Source: a bacterium BMS3Bbin08 (lineage in GTDB: Bacteria > Nitrospirota > Thermodesulfovibrionia > UBA6902 > BMS3Bbin08). Taken from it: a DNA stretch of 64,000 bases. A program made the position numbers and the translations under genes. The first letter of the stretch is position 1, and each line of letters starts with the position of its first letter. Shown here piece by piece: positions 1-9,299 of the stretch. The notes beneath the pieces are model-generated. The model ran no database searches. It saw only the letters and a list, made by a program, of their open reading frames with translations, and was not told where the DNA came from. The stretch is taken from assembly GCA_002897775.1 (NCBI GenBank), contig BDTR01000022.1, positions 28,649 to 92,648 on the forward strand, read 5' to 3'.

Positions 1-57
1 TTATTGATTCGCTCTGTATGCCTGAAAGCTGCCAAAAAAAATATTGATAATAAATAA
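1..57 (+). CDS. Possible C-terminal end of an upstream gene (partial)
   Basis: Reading frame 1 is open from the window edge to a TAA at 55-57, giving 18 residues ending KKNIDNK. It stops 14 bases before hsdM, which would fit an upstream gene of the same operon. The fragment is too short to identify and could be chance. Confidence 0.25.
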   Translation, partial: LLIRSVCLKAAKKNIDNK

Positions 58-71
58 AAAGGAGAACTGGT

Positions 72-1565
72 ATGGCCAATAAAATAACAAAAGAAGAGAT
101 ATTTAATATCGTTTGGAAAGCATGCGATACATTCAGGGGTGCAGTAGATCCTTCTGAATATAAAAATTATATTCTAACCATGCTGTTTATTAAATATATG
201 AGCGACCTTAGGAAAGACAAGTGGGAGGAGTATGAAAAAAAATATAAGGGCGATAAAAAACGTGTTCAGAGAGCATTAAGCCGTGAACGTTTTATTGTGC
301 CTGAAAAGTGCGATTTTGATTATCTCTATTCAAAGAGGGATGCCTCCAACATAGGTGATCTGATAAATATTGCGCTTGATCATATTGAAGATGCCAATAA
401 AACCAAGCTGGAAAATGTTTTCCGAAATATCGACTTCAACAGTGAGCCAAACCTCGGAGAGACAAAAGAGCGCAACCGCCGACTTAAGCACCTGCTTGAT
501 GATTTTAATGATCCGAAGCTCGACCTTCGTCCGTCAAGAATCGGGAACAATGACATTATCGGAGATGTTTACGAATACCTTATCGCGAGATTTGCGGCTG
601 GAGCTGGGAAAAAAGCAGGAGAATTCTATACCCCTTCAGAGGTATCCATATTACTGGCTAAATTGCTGAAACCCAAGTCGGGCAATCGTATTTGTGATCC
701 TTCCTGCGGCTCCGGGTCACTGTTAATCCGTGTGGCACATGAGGTGCCCGGCGGCAATTTTTTTCTTGCCGGTCAGGAGAGCAATGGAAGCACATGGTCT
801 TTATGCAGGATGAATATGTTTCTCCATAAAATGGATAACGCCCGTATTGAATGGTGCAATACTATAAGTAATCCTAAACTCATGGAAGACGACCAACTTA
901 TGAAGTTCAACATTGTTGTAGCAAATCCACCATTTTCACTTGATAAATGGGGGGCAGACATTGCTGAAAAAGACCGTTTCCAGAGATTCTGGCGGGGAAT
1001 TCCTCCCAAGAGTAAAGGCGATTATGCCTTTATCAGTCATATGGTCCATATTGCCCTTGAAAAAGAAGGTAAGGTAGGCGTTATAGCGCCTCATGGTGTT
1101 CTTTTCCGCGGCGGTTCCGAGGGCAAAATAAGACAACAACTAATTGAGGAGAACATGCTCGAAGCAGTTATAGGCCTTCCGGCAAACCTGTTCTATGGCA
1201 CAGGCATTCCAACTGTCATTCTTATATTTAATAAAGGGAAGAAAACTAAAGATGTGCTTTTCATAGACGCAAGCAGGGAATATCATGATGGCAAGAATCA
1301 GAACAACCTTCGTCCTGAGGACATTGAAAAAATCGTAAAAACTCATAAAAACTTTAAGAAGATTGATAAATATGCTTACCGCGCAACCTTTGATGAAATA
1401 AAAGACGCCGAATTTAATCTGAACATTCCACGCTATGTGGATACCTTTGAGGAAGAAGAGGAAATAGATATCAACGCTGTTCAGAAAGAAATTCAGGAAT
1501 TAGAGTCAGAAATTACCAGCACACGTAAAGAGATGAACAGGTATATGAAGGAGCTTGGATTATGA
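72..1565 (+). CDS. hsdM: Type I restriction-modification DNA methyltransferase subunit (HsdM)
   Basis: Adenine-N6 DNA methyltransferase of a type I restriction system. It transfers a methyl group from S-adenosylmethionine to adenines of the site chosen by HsdS. The N-terminal helical region (about residues 1-150) is the HsdM_N type. The SAM-binding motif I, DPSCGSGSL, starts at D209, and the catalytic motif IV, NPPF, is at 285-288. At 497 residues it is full length. The start ATG at 72 has AAGGAGAA a few bases upstream. It heads a co-directional island with hsdS and hsdR, and a hairpin follows it. The family assignment is firm; the target sequence cannot be read from it. Confidence 0.96.
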   Translation: MANKITKEEIFNIVWKACDTFRGAVDPSEYKNYILTMLFIKYMSDLRKDKWEEYEKKYKGDKKRVQRALSRERFIVPEKCDFDYLYSKRDASNIGDLINIALDHIEDANKTKLENVFRNIDFNSEPNLGETKERNRRLKHLLDDFNDPKLDLRPSRIGNNDIIGDVYEYLIARFAAGAGKKAGEFYTPSEVSILLAKLLKPKSGNRICDPSCGSGSLLIRVAHEVPGGNFFLAGQESNGSTWSLCRMNMFLHKMDNARIEWCNTISNPKLMEDDQLMKFNIVVANPPFSLDKWGADIAEKDRFQRFWRGIPPKSKGDYAFISHMVHIALEKEGKVGVIAPHGVLFRGGSEGKIRQQLIEENMLEAVIGLPANLFYGTGIPTVILIFNKGKKTKDVLFIDASREYHDGKNQNNLRPEDIEKIVKTHKNFKKIDKYAYRATFDEIKDAEFNLNIPRYVDTFEEEEEIDINAVQKEIQELESEITSTRKEMNRYMKELGL

Positions 1566-1617
1566 GCAATTTTTTCTTTATATGCTGCAGCAACAGCAAA
1601 TATACTGTAAATGGCAC

Positions 1618-1668
1618 ACCCGCCAAGCCTCTGCTCTGCACGCTCAATTATGGCGGGTTTTTATTTTT
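1618..1668 (+). terminator. Hairpin with T-rich tail after hsdM
   Basis: An eight-base perfect inverted repeat, ACCCGCCA (1618-1625) and TGGCGGGT (1651-1658), is followed by a T-rich run. It lies in the 117-base gap between hsdM and the DUF1016 gene. The 25-base loop is long for an intrinsic terminator, so partial attenuation is as likely as full termination. The same arms recur at 59200-59217, which suggests a dispersed palindrome. Confidence 0.45.
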
Positions 1669-1682
1669 TATAAAAAAATAAG

Positions 1683-2771
1683 ATGAAAAAACAGAATAAA
1701 AACAAACAGAGCAATAAAGTTGTAAGAAAAAATATGGGAGATATTGCCGCAAGCAATTTTTATCAGGATATTCGCCGTCTTATCGAGGAAGCCCGCCTTT
1801 CAGTTGCCTTAACGGTCAACGCCGGTATGACCATGCTCTACTGGCAAATCGGTAAACGGATTAATGATGAAATCCTGAAAGGTGAGAGAGCAGAATATGG
1901 CAAGGAGATTGTCGTATCACTGGCACGACAATTGGTACTGGAATACGGCAACAATTTTTCTGAAAAAAATCTGCGAAGAATGATTCAATTTGCAAATGTT
2001 TACCCATCCAAGGAGATTGTCGTATCTCTAATACGACATTTAAGCTGGACCCACTTTATTGCGCTTATTCCATTAAAAGAGCCTCTGCAACGAGAGTTTT
2101 ATGCTCAAATGTGCCGGCTGGAACAGTGGAATGTGCGTACCCTGCGCAAAAAGATTGATTCCATGCTTTTCGAGCGTACTGCCATTTCCCGGAAACCGAA
2201 AGAACTGGCAAAGCAGGAACTTGATGAATTGCGTGCCAATAATAAAATTTCTCCGGACATTGTGTTCCGTGATCCTTACGTGCTGGATTTTCTGAACCTG
2301 AAGGACACATACAGCGAATCTGACGTCGAGGCTGCAATTCTCAGGGAACTGGAGTCTTTTATCCTGGAGCTTGGGGCTGGATTTACTTTCGTTGCCAGAC
2401 AAAAGCGAATGACCATTGATAATGAAGACTTCCACCTCGATTTGCTCTTCTTCCACCGCAAGCTGAAAAGGCTGGTGGCTGTTGAGCTGAAACTTGGTAA
2501 GTTCAAAGCCGCCTTCAAGGGGCAGATGGAGCTTTACCTGCGCTGGTTAAAAAAGCATGAAAAAGAAGAGGATGAAAACGATCCGCTTGGACTGATCCTG
2601 TGTGCTGAAGGCTCTCATGAACAGATTGAATTACTGGAATTGCATAAATCTTCCATCAGGATAGCGGAATATTTGACTGAACTCCCTCCCAAAGAGCTGC
2701 TTGAAAAGAAACTTCATGCGGCAATAGAGAAGTCGAGGGCTTTACTGGAACAGCGGATAGAGAAAAAATGA
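1683..2771 (+). CDS. DUF1016 / YhcG-type PD-(D/E)XK nuclease-fold protein
   Basis: Protein of the YhcG (DUF1016) family: an N-terminal helical/winged-helix region (about 20-160) and a C-terminal PD-(D/E)XK nuclease fold (about 180-340). The presumed catalytic signature is D253 in HLDLLFF followed by E268-L-K270 in VELKLGK. The duplicated EIVVSL-RxL segments near residues 77 and 106 are usual for this family. Homologues often sit inside type I restriction operons, as here between hsdM and hsdS, but their job there is not settled. The stop codon overlaps the hsdS start (ATGA at 2768-2771), so the two are translationally coupled. No strong ribosome-binding site precedes the ATG at 1683. Confidence 0.85.
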   Translation: MKKQNKNKQSNKVVRKNMGDIAASNFYQDIRRLIEEARLSVALTVNAGMTMLYWQIGKRINDEILKGERAEYGKEIVVSLARQLVLEYGNNFSEKNLRRMIQFANVYPSKEIVVSLIRHLSWTHFIALIPLKEPLQREFYAQMCRLEQWNVRTLRKKIDSMLFERTAISRKPKELAKQELDELRANNKISPDIVFRDPYVLDFLNLKDTYSESDVEAAILRELESFILELGAGFTFVARQKRMTIDNEDFHLDLLFFHRKLKRLVAVELKLGKFKAAFKGQMELYLRWLKKHEKEEDENDPLGLILCAEGSHEQIELLELHKSSIRIAEYLTELPPKELLEKKLHAAIEKSRALLEQRIEKK

Positions 2772-4021
2772 GTAAGCGAAACGAAAACAGAATGGGATAT
2801 AAGATGACAAAAGTCGGGTGGATACCAGAAGAGTGGGAGTGTGTTGCCTTTAAATCTTTTGCTAAGCTTACAGCAGGTGGAACTCCATCTACTCGGCATC
2901 CCGAGTACTGGAACGGATCAATATCATGGATGTGTTCAGGAGAATTAAATTTAAAACAGGTTTTGTCGGTTAAGGGTCGCATTTCAGAAAAAGGTTTAAA
3001 AAATTCTAGTACAAAAATTATTCCCAAGCATTCCGTTTTAGTTGGTCTTGCTGGACAGGGTAAAACAAGAGGCACTGTAGCCATTAACGAAATAGATTTA
3101 TGCACCAACCAATCTGTTGCCGCAATCCTTCCAGACACAACAAAAGCATATTATTTATATTTGTTTTTCAATTTAGATAATCGGTATGAAGAATTAAGAA
3201 GATTGTCGACTGGTGATGGTGGTCGTGGAGGGCTTAATCTAGGAATCTTGGGGACATTAAAAATCCCTCTTCCTACTCTCTCCGAACAGAATGAAATCGC
3301 AGAAATCCTTTCTGAATGGGACAAAGCAATTGAGCATTTAGAAAAACTAATCACTGCAAAATCAAAACTTAAAAAAGCCTTTATGCAGCAGCTTCTCACA
3401 GGGAAACATCGGTTTAAGGAGTTTAAAAGTAATAAATGGGAAAAAATGAAGTTACACGATTTATTAAAACCTGTTTCAAGGCCAGTATCCCGACCTGATA
3501 AAAAATATTTAGCCCTAGGTCTTCGCAGTCATGGAAAAGGCACTTTTCTCAGGACAGTTGATAATCCTGAAGAAGTTATGATGGATACACTTTACGAAGT
3601 TAAAGAAAATGATCTTATTGTTAATATTACTTTTGCATGGGAGGGAGCTATTGCGATTGTCAATACATCAGACGAAGGAGCGCTTGTCTCTCACCGGTTC
3701 CCGACTTATGTTTTCAAAAAAAATAAAGCCACTCCTGAATTCTTCAGACATATAATACTTACAAAACAATTTGTTTATAAACTTGGTCTTATATCCCCCG
3801 GTGGTGCTGGACGGAATCGCGTACTAAGCAAGAAAGATTTTCTTAATCTTGTGCTCTCTATTCCTCAACTGCCTGAACAAAAGAAGATTGGAGCTTTCCT
3901 AAATGGATTGGATCGAGAAATTAACTTCTTAAGAAACCGTCTGAAAGCCTTTACTGAGCAGAAGAAAGGGCTCATGCAGAAACTGCTCACAGGTAACGTG
4001 CGTGTAAGGAATAGAGGATAG
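2768..4021 (+). CDS. hsdS: Type I restriction-modification specificity subunit (HsdS)
   Basis: DNA-recognition subunit that sets the bipartite target of the HsdM/HsdR complex. There are two target-recognition domains, each closed by a conserved helical spacer. The first begins at WIPEEWE (about residue 17) and ends at the LTAKSKLKKAFMQQLLTG helix (about 195-215). The second spans about 220-385 and ends in EQKKGLMQKLLTGN (about 397-410). The near-identical M-Q-x-LLTG endings of both spacers are characteristic. At 417 residues it has the usual two-domain size. Its ATG overlaps the stop of the DUF1016 gene by four bases. Confidence 0.95.
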   Translation: MSKRNENRMGYKMTKVGWIPEEWECVAFKSFAKLTAGGTPSTRHPEYWNGSISWMCSGELNLKQVLSVKGRISEKGLKNSSTKIIPKHSVLVGLAGQGKTRGTVAINEIDLCTNQSVAAILPDTTKAYYLYLFFNLDNRYEELRRLSTGDGGRGGLNLGILGTLKIPLPTLSEQNEIAEILSEWDKAIEHLEKLITAKSKLKKAFMQQLLTGKHRFKEFKSNKWEKMKLHDLLKPVSRPVSRPDKKYLALGLRSHGKGTFLRTVDNPEEVMMDTLYEVKENDLIVNITFAWEGAIAIVNTSDEGALVSHRFPTYVFKKNKATPEFFRHIILTKQFVYKLGLISPGGAGRNRVLSKKDFLNLVLSIPQLPEQKKIGAFLNGLDREINFLRNRLKAFTEQKKGLMQKLLTGNVRVRNRG

Positions 4022-4027
4022 GAAAGC

Positions 4028-5299
4028 ATGAGAAACAATCAAGATATATTATTTTATGAGTATGACTTATCCGGGACTCTTAGAAATAATTTGGAAAAAG
4101 TTCAGACTGAGGTTGATTCAATTCAGGAAAGGCAGTTTCTTCATTCTGACGATGATACACTAGTCGAACATATATTCTCTATAATGGAAATGAGTTCTAT
4201 TGAACTTCACGAGGATTCAATGACGCAGGATACAAAGGAAACACAAGTAGATGTTAGATATGACATACATCGATTCATCAGGGATACAAGCGAACCATGT
4301 TATGTGCCTGGGTTACAAATAGCTGTTTCTGTTCCTTTTACAGGCGATCCAAACCTGTGGAAGTGTCGTCCGAGTACTTACACTCTAAATCCGCCACGAG
4401 CAAATATAAATACTTCATCGAGAGAGGGGTTCAATGGGTATCTGGAAATAACTTTTAATCTCCCTTCGGACACACTTAATAATGGTCAAGCTCTTAAAAA
4501 CGATTTAGATAGCATACTCAACAATATAAAATCATACCTCGAAAATATTAAAAAAGACGTTGAGGCGTATAATCAACAATTGCCCGGCAAAATACGTCAA
4601 TGTATATCCGCTCGCCGTGAACGCCTAAAGAAACACGGCAAAGTTATAGAAGCTCTCAATATTCCTTTAAAAAGAGATTCAAAAGCGCCGGATATTTCTG
4701 CCCTGCCTATCCGAAAGAAGATAGTAAAGCCTTTGCCAGCTCCACCAAACACCCCTTCTGAACCTGGGATTCGAAAAGAAGAATACGAGCATATTCTTAA
4801 AGTCATAAGACATGAAGGGCGTTCTTTTGAGGCGACACCTTCGACTTTTACCAAGCTTGAGGAAGAGGAGTTGAGAGATATAATTCTTGCACACCTTAAC
4901 GGACATTATGAAGGACAGGCAACCGGTGAAACTTTCAGAAAATCAGGAAAGACGGACATTCGTATTGAAGATAAAAACCGTGCAGCGTTTGTTGCTGAAT
5001 GTAAAGTATGGCGTGGCAAGGCTGAACTTTTAAAGGCACTGGACCAGCTTTTGGGATATCTGATCTGGAGAGACTGTAAAGCAGCGTTAGTTGTTTTCAA
5101 TACAAAAAATGCAAAGTTCTCGGATATTCAGGCAAAACTACCTGGAATAATTGCCGAACACCCCAATATGGTAAGACCTGTTGAATCGAATGAGCATAGC
5201 GAGTGGCGTTATATTATTAAGGCAGAGGATGATGAAGAACGCCAAGTAACAATCCATGTCTTTCTGTTTAACATTTATGTCAAACAAGATGAGAACTGA
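4028..5299 (+). CDS. Restriction-island protein with a C-terminal D...ExK nuclease-like motif
   Basis: I do not recognise a named family for this 423-residue protein. The N-terminal half is helical and charged, with a basic stretch ISARRERLKKHGK near 195 and a proline-rich linker near 235-250. The C-terminal region has the layout of a PD-(D/E)XK nuclease core: D310 in GKTDIRI, then E324-C-K326 in AECKVWRG, then a helix and a hydrophobic strand ALVVF. Such a core suggests a DNA-cleaving or DNA-binding accessory of the restriction system; this is inference. It sits six bases after hsdS and twelve before hsdR, so it is part of the operon. An AGGAAAG motif precedes its ATG. Confidence 0.7.
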   Translation: MRNNQDILFYEYDLSGTLRNNLEKVQTEVDSIQERQFLHSDDDTLVEHIFSIMEMSSIELHEDSMTQDTKETQVDVRYDIHRFIRDTSEPCYVPGLQIAVSVPFTGDPNLWKCRPSTYTLNPPRANINTSSREGFNGYLEITFNLPSDTLNNGQALKNDLDSILNNIKSYLENIKKDVEAYNQQLPGKIRQCISARRERLKKHGKVIEALNIPLKRDSKAPDISALPIRKKIVKPLPAPPNTPSEPGIRKEEYEHILKVIRHEGRSFEATPSTFTKLEEEELRDIILAHLNGHYEGQATGETFRKSGKTDIRIEDKNRAAFVAECKVWRGKAELLKALDQLLGYLIWRDCKAALVVFNTKNAKFSDIQAKLPGIIAEHPNMVRPVESNEHSEWRYIIKAEDDEERQVTIHVFLFNIYVKQDEN

Positions 5300-5311
5300 T
5301 CGGAGGGGGCT

Positions 5312-8300
5312 ATGCCAAAAACCCCATTAATGAAAGAAGACCATATATCTCAGCTTCCTGCGTTACAGCTTTTACAGAATATAGGATACACATATCTTAA
5401 GCCTGAAGAAGCCCTGCAATTACGGGGCGGAAGGGCAAGGAATGTCATACTGGAGGGCATTCTGGAAGAACAACTCAGGAGCATGAATAAAATCCTGTAT
5501 AAGGGACAGGAGTATCCTTTTTCCGAAGGGAATATTATCAGCGCTGTTCAGGCCATTAAAGATGTTATTTACGACGGGCTTGTCCGTACCAATGAAAAAG
5601 TCTATGACCTGCTTTGCCTTGGCAAAAGTCTCCAGCAATCAATTTCTGGCGATATTAAGAGCTTCTCTCTCCATTATATCGACTGGGAGCGTCCGGAAAA
5701 CAATGTTTACCACGTAACGGAAGAATTCGGCGTTGAGCGTTCCGGAAGTAAAAACCAATACTATCCGGATATTGTTCTCTTTGTAAACGGGATTCCTTTT
5801 TGTGTTATTGAATGTAAGCGGCTGGATATTGGTATAGGAAAGAAACCTATTGAACAGGCAATTTCACAGCATATCCGCAACCAGAAAGATGACGGTATTA
5901 CTCACTTATTCCTTTATTCCCAAATCCTGATGGCAATTTCCAAAAACGAAGCTAAATATGCTACCACCGGTACACCTATGGAATTCTGGTCAATATGGAA
6001 AGAGCAAAAAAACGTTGAGGATAAAGTCCATAGTCTGATTAACAAGTCTCTTACAAACGAGAAAAAAGACAGGCTTTTCAGGTCCAGATTTAAATATGTC
6101 CGTAAATATTTTGACGCGCTGGAAGCTGAGGGAGGAAGAGAAGTTACGGAACAGGATAAAGCTATATATGCCCTGTGCAGACCTGCACGCCTTCTTGAAT
6201 TGACTTTCCGCTACATTCTCTTTGACGCAGGAGAAAAGAAGATAGCACGCTATCAGCAATATTTCTGTGTAAAAAAGATTATGGACCGGATAACTACTAT
6301 TGATAATATGGGTAAGCGTTCAGGCGGTGTTGTCTGGCACACACAGGGAAGCGGAAAGTCTCTTACAATGGTGATGCTCGCCAAGGCAATCGCATTGGAA
6401 CCCGCAATTGAAAATCACAAGATTGTGTTAGTTACTGACCGTATTGATCTGGACGATCAGCTTTACAGAACATTTCATCACTGCGGAAAAGAACTGGAAC
6501 AGGCAAGGACAGGAAAACATTTAATAGAATTGATTGGAGGCCATAAAGAACGCATCATTACAACAATCATTGATAAATTTGATGCAGCTGTGGGCGCAAA
6601 AGATGCGAAAAATACCGATCCAAACATTTTTGTGCTTGTAGATGAAGGACACAGGGGGCAGTACGGACCTCTACATGCCAAGATGAAAAAGGTTCTGCCA
6701 AATGCCTGCTATATAGGCTTTACCGGAACACCTGTGATGAAAAAGCAGAAAAATACCATTGCTACATTTGGCGGCCTTATTGACTCATATACTATTGATC
6801 AGGCTGTTAAAGACAAGGCAGTTGTGCCTCTCTTATATGAAGGCCGGCATGTAGAGCAAAGAGTGCTGTCTGAATCGATTGATAGCTGGTTCGAAAAAAT
6901 TACTGAGAAGCTGAGCAAAGCGCAGGCAGCAGATCTTAAAAAGAAATTTGCAACTACTGACCAATTAAACAAGGCAGAACAGAAGGTCATGCGTGTTGCA
7001 TGGGATATCAGTGAGCATTTCCGTAATAACTGGCAGGGAACCACCTTTAAGGCCCAACTGGTTGCTCAAGATAGGGCAACCGCCTTGTTGTATAAAAAAT
7101 ACCTGGATGAGTTCGGCATGGTCATATCCGAAGTTCTAATCTCAGGGCCTGATGAGCGTGAAGGCGAAGAAGATATATACAAAGAAAATAAAGAAGCAGT
7201 CATTCGGTTCTGGAAAGTTATGATGGACAAATACGGCACTGAAAAGGAATATAACAGGCAAATTATCAATGCTTTTAAATATGGGGAAGAGCCTGAAATT
7301 ATCATTGTTGTTGACAAACTGATTACTGGTTTTGATGCGCCCCGCAACACAGTGCTCTATCTTACACGGAAGTTGAAGGATCACACGCTATTGCAGGCTA
7401 TTGCGCGTGTAAACCGATTACATAAAGGTAAAGAGTTTGGATATATCATTGACTATCGTGGAGTACTGGAAAACCTTGATCATGCTTTAGACCTCTATGG
7501 TCAATTATCTGAATTTGACAAAGACGACCTGCTTAATACATTGGAAGATGTTTCAGTACAAATTCAAACGCTCCCGCAGAAACATTCTGATTTATGGGAT
7601 ATTTTTAACGAGGTCAAGAATAAAAGAGATGAAGAGGCTTATGAACTTCTGCTTGCTGACGATGCACTGCGCAACAATTTCTACGAGAGATTTTCAAAAT
7701 ATACTCGAACTCTGGCTATTGCTCTCTCCTCATTAAAATTCATTGAAGAAACGCCCGAAAAAAAGATTGATGAATACAATATGGATTTAAAATTTTTCAA
7801 AGAGATGCGCACATCTGTACAGAGAAGATATGCTGAAGTCATTGATTTTTCCGAGTACGAGCCTAAAATTCAGAAACTCATTGATACACATGTTGGCACC
7901 GGAGAAGTTGAACAAATCACCGAGCTTGTTAATATATTTGACAAGGATAGTTTTGTTAAAGAAGTGAGGGCACTCTATGGAGACGCTGCCAAAGCAGATA
8001 CAATTGCCCACCGGACAAAGAAGACAATTGAAGAACGCATGCTGGAAGACCCGGCATTTTACAAGAAATTCTCAGAACTCCTTAAAGAGGTAATAAAGGC
8101 TTTTCATGAAGAACGAATTAAAGATGCTGAGTATCTCAGAAGAGCAGAAGAAATCATGGAGGCGGTTGCAAGCAGGACAGGTGACAATATCCCTGAATCT
8201 TTAAAAAATAATGCCATTGCAAAAGCATATTTTGGGAGTATTCGCGAAGTGTTAGAGTCTCACAAAGATGACGGTGCCAATATAGTTAGTGCTGCAACAG

Positions 8301-8506
8301 AAGCAAGCCTTGAAATTGATAACATTATAAGGGAGAACCGCATTGTGAATTGGACAACGAATACGGATGTACAAAATCAAATGCGTAATAAAATTGAAGA
8401 CTATATTTTTGAACTACAGAGCAAATACGGCTTTGAACTGACCTTTGATGAAATCGATTCAATATTGGATCAGTGTCTTGATATTGCGAAAGTAAGGATT
8501 CCTTGA
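5312..8506 (+). CDS. hsdR: Type I restriction endonuclease subunit R (HsdR)
   Basis: Motor and nuclease subunit of the type I system: it translocates DNA using ATP and then cuts at a distance from the site. The N-terminal nuclease core is visible as Y-P-D153 and E167-C-K169. The SF2 helicase motor follows, with Walker A GSGKS at 346-350, the DEGH box at 444-447 and the later motif TGFDAP. The C-terminal third is the helical coupling domain. Its 1064 residues are full length with all key residues present, so the system looks able to restrict. GGAGGGG lies seven bases before the ATG. Confidence 0.96.
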   Translation: MPKTPLMKEDHISQLPALQLLQNIGYTYLKPEEALQLRGGRARNVILEGILEEQLRSMNKILYKGQEYPFSEGNIISAVQAIKDVIYDGLVRTNEKVYDLLCLGKSLQQSISGDIKSFSLHYIDWERPENNVYHVTEEFGVERSGSKNQYYPDIVLFVNGIPFCVIECKRLDIGIGKKPIEQAISQHIRNQKDDGITHLFLYSQILMAISKNEAKYATTGTPMEFWSIWKEQKNVEDKVHSLINKSLTNEKKDRLFRSRFKYVRKYFDALEAEGGREVTEQDKAIYALCRPARLLELTFRYILFDAGEKKIARYQQYFCVKKIMDRITTIDNMGKRSGGVVWHTQGSGKSLTMVMLAKAIALEPAIENHKIVLVTDRIDLDDQLYRTFHHCGKELEQARTGKHLIELIGGHKERIITTIIDKFDAAVGAKDAKNTDPNIFVLVDEGHRGQYGPLHAKMKKVLPNACYIGFTGTPVMKKQKNTIATFGGLIDSYTIDQAVKDKAVVPLLYEGRHVEQRVLSESIDSWFEKITEKLSKAQAADLKKKFATTDQLNKAEQKVMRVAWDISEHFRNNWQGTTFKAQLVAQDRATALLYKKYLDEFGMVISEVLISGPDEREGEEDIYKENKEAVIRFWKVMMDKYGTEKEYNRQIINAFKYGEEPEIIIVVDKLITGFDAPRNTVLYLTRKLKDHTLLQAIARVNRLHKGKEFGYIIDYRGVLENLDHALDLYGQLSEFDKDDLLNTLEDVSVQIQTLPQKHSDLWDIFNEVKNKRDEEAYELLLADDALRNNFYERFSKYTRTLAIALSSLKFIEETPEKKIDEYNMDLKFFKEMRTSVQRRYAEVIDFSEYEPKIQKLIDTHVGTGEVEQITELVNIFDKDSFVKEVRALYGDAAKADTIAHRTKKTIEERMLEDPAFYKKFSELLKEVIKAFHEERIKDAEYLRRAEEIMEAVASRTGDNIPESLKNNAIAKAYFGSIREVLESHKDDGANIVSAATEASLEIDNIIRENRIVNWTTNTDVQNQMRNKIEDYIFELQSKYGFELTFDEIDSILDQCLDIAKVRIP

Positions 8507-8508
8507 AC

Positions 8509-9237
8509 ATGATTAGGGCAGGAGAAACTATAGAATGTCATAGCTTAGACTTTGGACGAGAGAAGATTAATTTATTTTTGTCTTTCTGTAAGCGAAAAAC
8601 CCTCAGAATCAGTGTCCATCCAGACAAAAGTGTAACAATAGATGCCCCGAAAAATATGAAGCTTGATGATATATTCACGCTGGCAAGAAAACGCGCCCCC
8701 TGGATATTAAAACAAAAAAACTACTTTGAGCGATTTCAACCCCTCCCGGCAGCAAGAAACTATATAAGCGGCGAGACCCATTATTATTTAGGGAAGCAAT
8801 ATAGGCTTAAAGTTATAAAGCAGAATAAGAGCAGCGTTAAGTTAAGAGGGCAGTATTTTTATATATATTCCAGTAATCGTAATGATGTTAAAAAGACAGA
8901 GACACTCTTAAATAACTGGTATTCTGTCCACGCAAATAAAATATTCAGCCAACGATTTGAGATATGTTCCAAAATAGCTAAAAAACATAAAATTCCACCG
9001 CCAAAACTACGCTTTAGAAAAATGCTTAAACGCTGGGGAAGCTGTACCAAAAATGGAACAATTACCCTGAATTATGAGCTTGTTAAGGCCCCTGTCCACT
9101 GTATTGACTATGTTATCATGCATGAGATTTGTCACTTAAAAATACCCTCCCATAACAAACAATTCATGACCCTTTTATCTAAATGTATGCCTGATTGGGA
9201 AAGAAGAAAAGAACGATTAGAAAAAGTATTGGTTTAG
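8509..9237 (+). CDS. YgjP-like zinc metallopeptidase (DUF45, M48-related)
   Basis: Predicted zinc-dependent peptidase of the YgjP/DUF45 family. The metal motif is clear: H205-E206-I-C-H209, with a further histidine at 215 in SHNKQF. The segment RKMLKRWGSCTKNGTI, with the invariant W-G-S-C, is a hallmark of this family. Homologues are frequent directly after hsdR in type I operons, but their substrate is unknown. I chose ATG 8509, which has AAGGA about ten bases upstream, over the TTG at 8503 that overlaps the hsdR stop. Either start makes it the last gene of the restriction operon. Confidence 0.88.
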   Translation: MIRAGETIECHSLDFGREKINLFLSFCKRKTLRISVHPDKSVTIDAPKNMKLDDIFTLARKRAPWILKQKNYFERFQPLPAARNYISGETHYYLGKQYRLKVIKQNKSSVKLRGQYFYIYSSNRNDVKKTETLLNNWYSVHANKIFSQRFEICSKIAKKHKIPPPKLRFRKMLKRWGSCTKNGTITLNYELVKAPVHCIDYVIMHEICHLKIPSHNKQFMTLLSKCMPDWERRKERLEKVLV

Positions 9238-9299
9238 AGCATAAAAGACAGCCAGCTCATGCTATCATAAAACCGGAATATTAGAGGATAAGCTCCACC

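Noticed and set aside
8503..8508. TTG start for the YgjP-like gene overlapping the hsdR stop
   Set aside because: The ATG six bases later has a better-spaced AAGGA; the TTG remains possible.
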